From contig JAGAUG010000042.1 in assembly GCA_017828935.1 (NCBI GenBank), positions 1 through 9,357 on the forward strand: a stretch of DNA of 9,357 nucleotides. The letters run 5' to 3'. Of this stretch, positions 1 to 7,004 are shown in pieces (position 1 is the stretch's first letter; each line of letters starts with the position of its first letter). This stretch comes from Oscillospiraceae bacterium (GTDB taxonomy: Bacteria; Bacillota; Clostridia; Oscillospirales; Ruminococcaceae). The position numbers and the translations under genes are program-made. The notes below the pieces were generated by a model, which saw nothing but the letters and a program-made list of their open reading frames with translations, had not been told where the DNA came from and made no database searches.

Positions 1-87
1 ATGGTTATCGCAACTTTAATCGATTCAGGAAAAGAATACTACATATATTTTCCTACCGAAGCCGAAATAACAATGAAAAAGAGGTAG
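1..87 (+). CDS. 3' end of an unidentified gene (partial)
   Basis: An open frame runs from the first base of the window to a TAG at 85-87 and encodes 28 residues ending in ITMKKR. The ATG at 1 may be internal, because the gene could begin outside the window. I recognise no family in so short a piece. A second plus-strand frame is open from base 3 to a TAA at 97-99, so the reading frame is not certain. The stop codon lies inside the left arm of the hairpin at 81-106, so this gene and the minus-strand sortase operon converge here. Confidence 0.35.
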   Translation: MVIATLIDSGKEYYIYFPTEAEITMKKR

Positions 88-106
88 CATAACATAATAC
101 TACCTC
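75..106 (-). terminator. Intrinsic terminator of the minus-strand operon
   Basis: Read on the minus strand, GAGGTAG (106-100), a 12-base loop and CTACCTC (87-81) form a perfect 7-bp stem, followed directly by five T (80-76). This fits a Rho-independent terminator about 70 bases past the sortase stop codon. On the plus strand the hairpin is followed by A-rich sequence, so it should act mainly in the minus direction. Confidence 0.65.
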
Positions 107-131
107 ACAAAAAACTATTTACAGGATTTTC

Positions 132-162
132 CACCCCAACTTTTGACAAAGAACCAATTTAA
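132..162 (-). repeat. Insertion-sequence-like terminal repeat, left copy
   Basis: Read on the minus strand, this 31-base segment contains GGTTCTTTGTCAAAAG followed by TTGGGGTG. It matches the plus-strand segment at 8165-8195 at 29 of 31 positions, so the two copies are inverted relative to each other. The GGTTCTTTGTCAA start resembles the terminal repeats of ISL3-type insertion sequences as I remember them; I could not check this. No transposase is visible beside it. It lies between the sortase stop codon and the terminator and points left, towards the window edge. Confidence 0.6.
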
Positions 163-174
163 ATTTAAAAAATA

Positions 175-1143
175 TTATTTTTGATATATAGGCTTTAATT
201 TTGGTTCTTTGTGATTTTTATGCTCTGTTATGTAATTACCAGGTAAGATATCATTTGTGTTTTCGTTGTCTCTTAAAGGTCGCGCCATAATTACAAACTT
301 TTGATCAGCTCGACCTTTTCCGTAAGCTCTTGTACAGGTCGAAAAAGTAAATATCTTATCTGAAATATATACAGGAGAATTATAAGTAAATCTTGATCTA
401 CTAATCGCTTCTTCTATAATATATTTTTTTTGGCTTTCATTGGGATTTGCTATATGATATTGAAACTCATCTTCTGTATAAAAAACCGCAAAAATCTTAA
501 GAGCGAACGTCTCAGATTGGGTACTAACCCAAATATAAGGCCTTTCTTTAGCGTAATCAAAGTGATGGAACGAATTGAGTTGACTAAACATTATATCTCT
601 AAAATCGTCTTTTTTGGGATTATCAGTATAGTTTTCCCAATTGTGACCATAAAAAACAATATTTTCAGAAAGATTATTCTTGTCTTTAAAATTACAACTA
701 GATTCGATCCAAATAACGCCAGGAAATCCATACTCCTTCTTTTTGTTTTCAAGTTTTTCGTAGTTTTTATTATTATAAAAATTTGTATCAGTTGGGTGTT
801 TAAGAACTGGATAATTTATATTAGTCTTCGGAACGTAGAGCCAACCAACGACGTCTTTATTTTTATAATCAGACTTAAATTTTTGAGCCAGCCCAACAAG
901 ATCTAAAAATTCAACGATCGGCGTTGGAGTATAAGAACTTCCTTTAAAATTTTTAATAGTTAAATTCTCAAGATCCATTCCTTTTGCAACGTATTTAGAC
1001 GAAATTTTATAAATCTTATGAAATTCTTGCGGATATTCATCCCAAGCGTCTGGAACCCAAACTCCAAAAACACTAAAAGGCAAACACATAAAAACAATTA
1101 TTAATAAATATAATTTTTTTATAATATTTTTTATTCTAAACAT
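175..1143 (-). CDS. srtB: Class B sortase
   Basis: This 322-residue membrane-associated transpeptidase should attach secreted proteins to peptidoglycan by cleaving a sorting motif through a Cys thioester. Residues 9-30 form a hydrophobic N-terminal signal/anchor after a basic start. The sortase fold spans about 95-290, with VVGWLYVPKTNINYPVL at its start, the catalytic His in FYGHN (His167) and the nucleophile in FSTCTR (Cys270). The large insertion between strands and the overall length fit class B. The strand where the family normally carries the catalytic Arg reads DQKFVIMAR, with Lys282; Arg278 lies just before it and might substitute. The C-terminal tail of about 30 residues is polar and Pro/Lys-rich. 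The gene starts 31 bases after glyQS, with AAAAGAGAAAAGG upstream of the ATG, so it is probably the last gene of the operon. No sorting-signal substrate is visible in the window. Confidence 0.92.
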   Translation of the reverse strand: MFRIKNIIKKLYLLIIVFMCLPFSVFGVWVPDAWDEYPQEFHKIYKISSKYVAKGMDLENLTIKNFKGSSYTPTPIVEFLDLVGLAQKFKSDYKNKDVVGWLYVPKTNINYPVLKHPTDTNFYNNKNYEKLENKKKEYGFPGVIWIESSCNFKDKNNLSENIVFYGHNWENYTDNPKKDDFRDIMFSQLNSFHHFDYAKERPYIWVSTQSETFALKIFAVFYTEDEFQYHIANPNESQKKYIIEEAISRSRFTYNSPVYISDKIFTFSTCTRAYGKGRADQKFVIMARPLRDNENTNDILPGNYITEHKNHKEPKLKPIYQK

Positions 1144-1174
1144 CCTTTTCTCTTTTCTATATAATTTTTATATT

Positions 1175-2551
1175 TTAAAAATCAATAAAATTATTTATAT
1201 AAGACTCGATTTTGTCGATACTAACTTTATCTTGGGTCATCGTATCGCGGTTTCTAATAGTAACGCTATTTTCTGATTCAGAGTCAAAATCGTAAGTTAT
1301 ACAAAGTGGAGTTCCGATTTCGTCTTGGCGCCTATAGCGCTTACCAATAGACCCAGCCTCGTCGTATTCGACATTAAATTTTTTAGATAAATTTTGATAT
1401 ATTTCAAAAGCGTTTTGTTTTAATTTTTTAGATAAAGGCAAGATAGCAGCTTTAATTGGCGCTAAAGCCGGATGTAACTTAAGAACAGTCCTAACGTCGT
1501 TTTCTCCAATCGTTTCTTCTTCGTAAGCGTCACACAAAAACGCTAAAGCAACTCTTTCAACTCCAAGCGAAGGCTCGATAACATACGGAATATATTTTTC
1601 GTTTGTTTCGCTGTCAAAATATTCTAAAGATTTAGTACTACTAGACATATGTTGTTTTAGATCGAAATCCGTTCTGTCGGCGATTCCCCAAAGCTCGCCC
1701 CAACCAAACGGGAACAAAAATTCGATATCAGTAGTAGCGTTAGAGTAGTGAGCTAGCTCTTCTTTAGAATGATCTCGAAGTTTTATATTTTGTTTTTTTA
1801 GGCCTAAATTTAACAAGAAATTATAACAATAGTCTTTCCAAAAATTAAACCAATCTAAATCGCTACCGGGTTTACAAAAAAATTCGAGTTCCATCTGTTC
1901 AAACTCTCTTGTTCTAAAAATAAAATTCCCCGGAGTAATTTCGTTTCTAAAAGACTTTCCGATTTGGCCAACTCCAAACGGAATTTTTTTTCGACTTGTT
2001 CTTTGGATATTAGCGAAATTTATAAAAATTCCTTGAGCAGTTTCAGGTCTTAAAAAAATTTCGTTTTTATTATCTTCTGTTACACCTTGAAAAGTCTTAA
2101 ACATTAAATTAAATTTTCTGATTTCAGTAAAATTACAAGACCCACAATTAGGACATTTAACATTATTTTTTATTATATATTCTGTCATCTCTTTATCGCT
2201 AAAGCCGCTAACACTCTGGCCGGTTTGAGATTCGATTAAATCGTCAGCCCGATGTCTAGTTTTACAGTCTTTACAGTCCATCAACGGATCCGAAAAACCT
2301 CCAACATGTCCCGAAGCAACCCAAACGTTAGGATTCATTAAGATAGCTGAATCGAGACCAACGTTATATTCTGGTTCTTGAACAAATTTTTTCCACCAAG
2401 CTTTTTTTATATTATTTTTAAATTCAACTCCAAGAGGTCCATAGTCCCATGTATTAGCTAATCCGCCGTAAATCTCAGACCCCGAATAAATATATCCGCG
2501 GTTCTTACAAACGGCTATAATTTTTTCAAAATTTTTTTCACTGTTATTCAT
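1175..2551 (-). CDS. glyQS: Glycine--tRNA ligase, single-chain dimeric type
   Basis: This cytoplasmic class II aminoacyl-tRNA synthetase charges tRNA-Gly with glycine using ATP. At 458 residues it is the homodimeric type, not the alpha2-beta2 GlyQ/GlyS type. The N-terminal part carries YGGLANTWDYGPLG (28-41). Two Cys pairs (93/96 and 133/136) look like a zinc site. LRPETAQG lies at 167-174, and motif 2 is FRNEI at 201-205 followed by TREFEQMELEFF. Motif 3 is EPSLGVERVALA at 326-337. The C-terminal anticodon-binding domain (about 363-458) includes GSIGKRYRRQDEIGTP. GGAG sits 11 bases before the ATG and supports this start. The upstream gene is only 34 bases away, so there is no room for a T-box leader, and expression must come from the operon promoter or an unseen internal one. 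Confidence 0.97.
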   Translation of the reverse strand: MNNSEKNFEKIIAVCKNRGYIYSGSEIYGGLANTWDYGPLGVEFKNNIKKAWWKKFVQEPEYNVGLDSAILMNPNVWVASGHVGGFSDPLMDCKDCKTRHRADDLIESQTGQSVSGFSDKEMTEYIIKNNVKCPNCGSCNFTEIRKFNLMFKTFQGVTEDNKNEIFLRPETAQGIFINFANIQRTSRKKIPFGVGQIGKSFRNEITPGNFIFRTREFEQMELEFFCKPGSDLDWFNFWKDYCYNFLLNLGLKKQNIKLRDHSKEELAHYSNATTDIEFLFPFGWGELWGIADRTDFDLKQHMSSSTKSLEYFDSETNEKYIPYVIEPSLGVERVALAFLCDAYEEETIGENDVRTVLKLHPALAPIKAAILPLSKKLKQNAFEIYQNLSKKFNVEYDEAGSIGKRYRRQDEIGTPLCITYDFDSESENSVTIRNRDTMTQDKVSIDKIESYINNFIDF

Positions 2552-2585
2552 AAAATTATTTCTCCGTTTATATAATATATAAATT

Positions 2586-3326
2586 TTATTTTTTATTTTT
2601 TTTAAAACCTGATTTAATAGCTCTAATTTCTTCTGGGGTTAAATATTTATATTGACCAGGTTTTAACATCCCTAGTTTTAGACTACCGATAGAAATTCTC
2701 TTAAGTCTAATAATATTGAGTCCAACGGCTTCGCACATTTTTCTGATCTGTCTATTTTTTCCTTCACTAATAGTAATATTAAAAACAGATCTGTTTTCTT
2801 CTTTGGAAATTACTCTCAAATCAGCGGGATGTGTCTTACCTGAGTCAATTACAACTCCAGTAGCGAGCTTTATCAAATGTTCGTCTGTTATATTATTTCT
2901 AACAGTTACTCTGTATGTTTTTAAAATATTAGAACTAGGATGCATCATGAAATTAGCAAATTCACCGTCGTTAGTAAATAACAACAAGCCTTCCGAAATT
3001 TTATCTAATCTTCCAATAGGATAAACTCTTTCGTCTATATCTTTTAATAAATCCATCACACATTTTCGTCCGAGTTCGTCTTTTGTTGTTGTAACATAGC
3101 CTCTGGGCTTATACATCATGATATAAATATTTTTATGATAAGATTTTAAATCTATTTTTTTTGATTCAATATGAACAACGTCGCTCATTGGATCGATTTT
3201 CGCTCCGAGTTGAGCAACTCTACCGTTTATTTTTATTTTTTTATCTAAAATTGCTTTTTCAGCTTCTCGTCGACTCATCAAACCGTTTTCTGATAAAGCT
3301 TTTTGAATTCTTATTTTTTTATTCAT
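2586..3326 (-). CDS. rluB: rRNA pseudouridine synthase, RsuA/RluB family
   Basis: This enzyme converts a specific uridine in ribosomal RNA to pseudouridine. The 246 residues show an N-terminal S4 RNA-binding domain (about 4-50, with RIQKALSENGLMSRREAE). The catalytic domain has the family motif GRLDKISEGLLLFTNDGEF, whose Asp108 is the expected nucleophile, and the late motif EGKNRQIRKMCEAVG (188-202). The family includes RsuA, RluB, RluE and RluF. RluB (23S rRNA) is the best guess because of the neighbouring dacB-like gene, since in Bacillus dacB-spmA-spmB-rluB lie together. Here the two genes are 39 bases apart and spmA/spmB are absent. The Shine-Dalgarno sequence is weak: GAGAG lies about 20 bases from the ATG. 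Confidence 0.93.
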   Translation of the reverse strand: MNKKIRIQKALSENGLMSRREAEKAILDKKIKINGRVAQLGAKIDPMSDVVHIESKKIDLKSYHKNIYIMMYKPRGYVTTTKDELGRKCVMDLLKDIDERVYPIGRLDKISEGLLLFTNDGEFANFMMHPSSNILKTYRVTVRNNITDEHLIKLATGVVIDSGKTHPADLRVISKEENRSVFNITISEGKNRQIRKMCEAVGLNIIRLKRISIGSLKLGMLKPGQYKYLTPEEIRAIKSGFKKNKK

Positions 3327-3365
3327 CTTTATTATTTTTTATTACTCTCTTTAATTTATATATTT

Positions 3366-4526
3366 TTATTTTTTTATATTTTTAAAAATTTTATTAAAAA
3401 AATTATTTTTTTCTTCAGGCCTAACTTCCATCGAAGTTATTATTGGTTCAACTGCTATTTTTTTATTTTCGATATAATAATCGATCTCTCCGACAACACT
3501 TTTATTTCTTATCGGAGCAAATAAAAATTTTTTAAGTTTTATTTTATTACTTATTTTCTTTATTTCGCCGTCAATAACAGGAATTTTTGTTTCAAATTGT
3601 TTTTCGATTGGAACACTAACAATTTCTCCGCCAACGACTTTTATATTATTAACCGGCAACTTTACAGACGGCGTATATTTCGAAAGCTTTTCAAAAGCCT
3701 GTTGATATACATCAAGATGAGATTCACAAATATTAGCACTCTTTAAAGTTACAACGATTAGACCAAGTCCGTCTTTTTTAGCGGCCGAAACTAAACACCT
3801 TCCGGCGTCGTCTGTAAAACCAGTCTTAACTCCAACGCAATAATCATATCTTGATAATAACTTATTATGATTTTTTAGAGTTCTTTTATATGGTGGGTTG
3901 CCATACTCGATAGTCATATACTGTTGCTGACAAATCTTAGCAAAGTCGTCGTTTAATAAAGCTCTTCTTGCGATTTTAGCCATATCGCTCGCGGTTGAGT
4001 AATGATTTTTGTCGTCAAGCCCCGAAGTCGTTGCGAAATTAGTATTTGTACAACCAAATAAACTAGCTTTTTCGTTCATAATATTTAAAAAACTATTTTT
4101 ATTTCCGGCGATTTTTATTGCAGCTGCTTGAGCTGCGTCGTTCCCCGAAGGAAGCAACATCCCAACCGCAAGAGATCTCAAAGAGACCTTGTCTCCAGCA
4201 AGTAACCCCATCGAAGTTCCTTCGACTTTGATCGCGTCGGGATCAACTTCAAAATAAGAATCTAAATTATCTTGTTCGAGGGTTATTAAAGCTGTCATAA
4301 TTTTTGTAGTGCTGGCCATTGCAGCTCTTTTATTTTCGTTTTTCCCGTAAAGAAGCCTACCGGTTTCTAGATCAATTACTGCAGCGCATTGAGCTGGAAC
4401 GTCATCTAAATTTAATAGATTAACGTCAGCAAACAGATTATCATAATTTAAAATAAGACTTGAAATTATAATAATATTTAATTTTTTTAATTTTAGTTTT
4501 AAGTTCATCTTATTAATTATCACCAT
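3366..4526 (-). CDS. dacB: D-alanyl-D-alanine carboxypeptidase (peptidase S11)
   Basis: This penicillin-binding protein removes the terminal D-Ala from peptidoglycan stem peptides outside the membrane. The three active-site motifs are present: STTK (Ser72 nucleophile, Lys75), SGN (127-129) and KTG (234-236). A signal peptide occupies about residues 8-34. A PBP5-type C-terminal beta domain follows at about 283-365, and the end (FFNKIFKNIKK) could be a basic membrane-binding helix. The ATG at 4508 (Met7) may be the true start, because GGTGA lies 11 bases before it while the ATG at 4526 has no clear ribosome site. The position between gerW and rluB suggests the sporulation enzyme DacB (spore cortex maturation), but the motifs alone would also fit DacA or DacF. 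Confidence 0.93.
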   Translation of the reverse strand: MVIINKMNLKLKLKKLNIIIISSLILNYDNLFADVNLLNLDDVPAQCAAVIDLETGRLLYGKNENKRAAMASTTKIMTALITLEQDNLDSYFEVDPDAIKVEGTSMGLLAGDKVSLRSLAVGMLLPSGNDAAQAAAIKIAGNKNSFLNIMNEKASLFGCTNTNFATTSGLDDKNHYSTASDMAKIARRALLNDDFAKICQQQYMTIEYGNPPYKRTLKNHNKLLSRYDYCVGVKTGFTDDAGRCLVSAAKKDGLGLIVVTLKSANICESHLDVYQQAFEKLSKYTPSVKLPVNNIKVVGGEIVSVPIEKQFETKIPVIDGEIKKISNKIKLKKFLFAPIRNKSVVGEIDYYIENKKIAVEPIITSMEVRPEEKNNFFNKIFKNIKK

Positions 4527-4602
4527 TTCTATTAAATTCTCGTTTTAAAATATCTTATGCTTTAATAACAAAAATAATGATAAAAAATAAAATAAAATAA
4601 AT

Positions 4603-4998
4603 TTATTTTTCTTGTTTTTTAGAGAATATATCAGATATCTTATTCACGGCGCCAGGAATTGAATTTATAACTTTTTCAAAACCTGTTGACTCGCCTGATA
4701 ACTCTAAAAGAGTTACACCGTTTTTATCTGAAACTAAAAAACCAACTGGAGTTATAGTTACTCCGCCACCTCCTCCGCCTCCAAATGGAGTATTTTGTAA
4801 TTGAGTTTCTTTATTTTGAGACTTTGGTAAAAACTCAGTTCCTCCGGAACCAAAACCAAAAGACACTTTCGAAATAGGAATAACAACTTTTTCGTCGTCT
4901 ATTATAATTTTTTCGCCAACAACAGTATTAACGTCAACAAGGTCTCTTAATCTGTTCATCGAAGTATCCATGATTTCTTTTAAAGGTCGTTCGTTCAT
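4603..4998 (-). CDS. gerW: GerW/YtfJ-family sporulation protein
   Basis: This 131-residue protein matches the GerW (YtfJ) family, known from Bacillus as a spore protein needed for proper germination; its biochemical role is not settled. Visible family traits are the N-terminal helix with ETxMxxL-like spacing (MDTSMNRLRDLVDVNTVVGEKI, 10-32), the PISKVSFGFGSGG block (41-53), a run of seven Gly at 73-79, and the VTITPVGFLV strand (80-89). No signal peptide is present. AAAGG lies about 8 bases before the ATG. It follows the DUF2953 gene by 18 bases, an arrangement I recall as common in Clostridia, which supports both calls. It is the main sign that the organism forms spores or descends from spore formers. 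Confidence 0.93.
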   Translation of the reverse strand: MNERPLKEIMDTSMNRLRDLVDVNTVVGEKIIIDDEKVVIPISKVSFGFGSGGTEFLPKSQNKETQLQNTPFGGGGGGGVTITPVGFLVSDKNGVTLLELSGESTGFEKVINSIPGAVNKISDIFSKKQEK

Positions 4999-5016
4999 CT
5001 TATTGCCTTTCTTGAT

Positions 5017-5637
5017 TTATAATTTTTTTTTATTTTTTTTATTCTTAATAAAATATAAATTCATAATCAACGTAATAATAACTAATAAAATATAAATTGG
5101 CGCAAATTCTATCTTAATAGTTATTTGGGTCTGAGATTTTTTATTATTATCAACAAAATCCGGATAAATAAATATTTTTGATTTTTTAATATTAAACACC
5201 TCGTTTATTATATTATATATATTATATACAGCAAAATTTATCTTACCGTATTTAATTCCTATCGTTGCGGCGTCAGTTCCACAAACAATATGACAAAATT
5301 CTATATTTTTTATCTTAAAATAAAATAATAATTTTTTAACAGCCGGAGATATAATATCATACACTTGTTTTATTAAATTATAATAATAACTAATACTTTT
5401 TTCTAGATCGTCGTCTTTGTTGTTTTCTAAATTTTTATCAGGCTTATCTATAACTTTATCTTGATATTTATCTTGTTTATTTAGATTTAAATTTATTTTT
5501 AAAAAAAGAATTTTAACAAATATATTATATTTAGATTTTAATTTTGAATCATAAAAAAAATTTATTTTTACTGGTAAAAATAAAATAAAAAATAATAAAC
5601 AAATTATAAATAAAAAAATACTTAATAAAATTTTCAT
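5017..5637 (-). CDS. DUF2953 membrane protein (YtfI-like)
   Basis: This 206-residue membrane protein has no established activity. Residues 2-22 form an N-terminal membrane segment and 178-196 a second one, ending in a very basic tail (KNKKNKKKL). Between them is a Lys/Asp/Asn-rich low-complexity stretch (about 53-80) and the block GTDAATIGIKYGKIN (120-134), which resembles the GtgDAA...YG..N motif of DUF2953. The gene sits between ychF (19 bases) and gerW (18 bases). The frequent pairing of this family with GerW/YtfJ suggests a shared sporulation role, which is inference. I see no good ribosome site before the ATG, so translation may be coupled to the upstream gene. Confidence 0.82.
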   Translation of the reverse strand: MKILLSIFLFIICLLFFILFLPVKINFFYDSKLKSKYNIFVKILFLKINLNLNKQDKYQDKVIDKPDKNLENNKDDDLEKSISYYYNLIKQVYDIISPAVKKLLFYFKIKNIEFCHIVCGTDAATIGIKYGKINFAVYNIYNIINEVFNIKKSKIFIYPDFVDNNKKSQTQITIKIEFAPIYILLVIITLIMNLYFIKNKKNKKKL

Positions 5638-5656
5638 GATTTTTTATAATTTTTTA

Positions 5657-6754
5657 TTAGACGTTAAATTTAAAATATATTATATCGCCATCTTTAACTT
5701 CGTAATCTTTACCTTCGAGTCTAACAAGTCCTTTTTCTTTAGCACTAGACATCGATTTATATTTTATAAAATCATCAAAAGCAATTACTTCAGCTTTAAT
5801 AAAACCTCTTTCAAAGTCAGTGTGAATCTTACCGGCTGCTTGCGGCGCCTTTGTATTTTTTGTAATAGTCCAAGCTCTAACTTCTGGCTTTCCAGCTGTC
5901 AAATAAGATATCAGCCCTAAGATTTTATATCCAGCTCTAATAAGTCGATCAAGCCCAGACTCTTCTAAACCTAGTTCTTCTAAAAAAATTTTTTTGTCGT
6001 CGGTCGACATATCGCTAATTTCTGATTCGATCTTAGCCGAAACAGGAATAACTAAGCTATTTTCGTCTTTTGAAATTTCACAAACTTCTTGATAATATTT
6101 ATTATTATTTATATTATTTATAAAATCTGTTTCGCTCATATTAGCGACATATATAACTGGTTTATAAGATAATAAATTAAGATCTTCTAAAATATGTTTT
6201 TCGTCTTTAGTTTTTGGTAAGTATTTTCTAGCTGGTTTTTCGCTCTCTAAAAAAGATTTTAGATCTAAATAAAAATCTAAATCGACTTGAAAAGACTTAT
6301 CGCTTTTAATTATCTTAGCTGTTCTTTCGATTTTTTTATCTAAAGTTTCGATATCAGATAATATTAACTCTAAATTAATTGTTTCGATATCTTTTTTAGG
6401 CGAAACCTGACCGTCTATGTGTATAACTTTAGAGTCATCAAAACATCTGACAACGTGTAAGATTGCGTCTACTTCTCTGATGTGAGATAAAAATTTATTT
6501 CCGAGTCCTTCTCCTTTTGAAGCGCCTTTTACAAGGCCTGCTATATCAGTTATTTCGATTACGGCTGGAGTTATTTTTTCTGTTTTGAATATTTCAGCTA
6601 ATATATCAAGTCTTTTATCTGGGACAGACACAATCCCGATGTTAGGTTCTATAGTACAAAATGGGTAATTAGCGCTTTGAGCACCGGCGTTTGTAATAGC
6701 GTTAAATAAAGTACTCTTACCGACATTAGGTAACCCGACTATTCCTAATTTCAT
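5657..6754 (-). CDS. ychF: Redox/ribosome-associated ATPase YchF (OLA1 family)
   Basis: This 365-residue P-loop protein of the Obg-related YchF group binds ribosomes and usually prefers ATP to GTP. It has the P-loop GLPNVGKST (7-15), DIAG (70-73) followed by LVKGASKGEGLGN, NMSE (205-208) in place of the GTPase NKxD, and SAK (239-241). NMxE is the known mark of the family's ATP preference. A coiled-coil insertion spans about 122-190, and a C-terminal TGS domain (about 280-363) includes HTDFERGFIKAEV. An upstream in-frame ATG at 6781 would add nine residues, but AAGGAG sits 10 bases before the ATG at 6754 and the family normally begins MKLGIVGLPN, so 6754 is the start. It is the first gene of the operon. 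Confidence 0.97.
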   Translation of the reverse strand: MKLGIVGLPNVGKSTLFNAITNAGAQSANYPFCTIEPNIGIVSVPDKRLDILAEIFKTEKITPAVIEITDIAGLVKGASKGEGLGNKFLSHIREVDAILHVVRCFDDSKVIHIDGQVSPKKDIETINLELILSDIETLDKKIERTAKIIKSDKSFQVDLDFYLDLKSFLESEKPARKYLPKTKDEKHILEDLNLLSYKPVIYVANMSETDFINNINNNKYYQEVCEISKDENSLVIPVSAKIESEISDMSTDDKKIFLEELGLEESGLDRLIRAGYKILGLISYLTAGKPEVRAWTITKNTKAPQAAGKIHTDFERGFIKAEVIAFDDFIKYKSMSSAKEKGLVRLEGKDYEVKDGDIIYFKFNV

Positions 6755-6764
6755 CTGTTTTGTT

Positions 6765-6770
6765 CTCCTT
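6765..6770 (-). promoter_or_regulatory. Ribosome binding site that fixes the ychF start
   Basis: AAGGAG, read on the minus strand, lies 10 bases before the ATG at 6754. It is the strongest Shine-Dalgarno sequence in the minus-strand gene run and rules out the upstream ATG at 6781, which lies on its far side. Confidence 0.8.
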
Positions 6771-6821
6771 CCAAATTTCAAATTCCAAATTTTAAATTAA
6801 ACTAAATTTAATACTAAATAT

Positions 6822-6850
6822 ATTATACACTCAAAAATAAAATAACACAA
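6822..6850 (-). promoter_or_regulatory. Promoter of the seven-gene minus-strand operon
   Basis: On the minus strand a TTGTGT -35 box (6850-6845), a 17-base spacer and a perfect TATAAT -10 box (6827-6822) give a SigA-type promoter. Transcription would start near 6815, leaving a leader of about 60 bases before ychF. The -35 box matches the consensus only in its TTG. Confidence 0.6.
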
Positions 6851-6936
6851 TAGAATCTGGCTAAAAAATTTATGATCTAAAATTAACTAGATAAATTAAA
6901 ACCAAAAAGTTCCCAAAAATATTTATAATTTTATTA

Positions 6937-6965
6937 TTGATTTTTTTTGTTTTTTATATTATAAT
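6937..6965 (+). promoter_or_regulatory. Promoter of the metallopeptidase gene
   Basis: TTGATT (6937-6942), a 17-base spacer and TATAAT (6960-6965) form a near-consensus SigA promoter, with a start expected near 6972. The -10 box and the bases after it, TATAATAATATTAGAATA, recur with one extra A at 8917-8934 in front of the surface-protein gene. Confidence 0.75.
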
Positions 6966-6990
6966 AATATTAGAATATAAATTTTAATTA

Positions 6991-6999
6991 AAAGGGTGA
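6991..6999 (+). promoter_or_regulatory. Ribosome binding site that fixes the metallopeptidase start
   Basis: AAAGGGTGA can pair with the UCACCUCC end of 16S rRNA and lies 5 bases before the ATG at 7005. The in-frame GTG at 6996 falls inside this site, so it is unlikely to be the start. Confidence 0.75.
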
Positions 7000-7004
7000 A
7001 TAAT

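Noticed and set aside
430..906. Plus-strand open frame opposite the sortase gene
   Set aside because: It mirrors the sortase coding sequence, encodes a low-complexity hydrophobic product and has no ribosome site.
2552..2585. T-box riboswitch before glyQS
   Set aside because: Only 34 bases separate it from rluB, with no stem or T-box core sequence.
2716..3524. Several plus-strand open frames opposite rluB and dacB
   Set aside because: They are antisense to well-supported genes and rich in Phe, Leu and Ile, as expected from reversed AT-rich coding DNA.
4527..4602. Terminator or separate promoter between gerW and the dacB-like gene
   Set aside because: The palindromic A/T tract there has no G-C pairs or loop, and no -35/-10 pair with proper spacing is seen.
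5636..5920. Plus-strand open frame opposite the end of ychF
   Set aside because: It overlaps the TGS domain coding region in antisense and resembles no protein.
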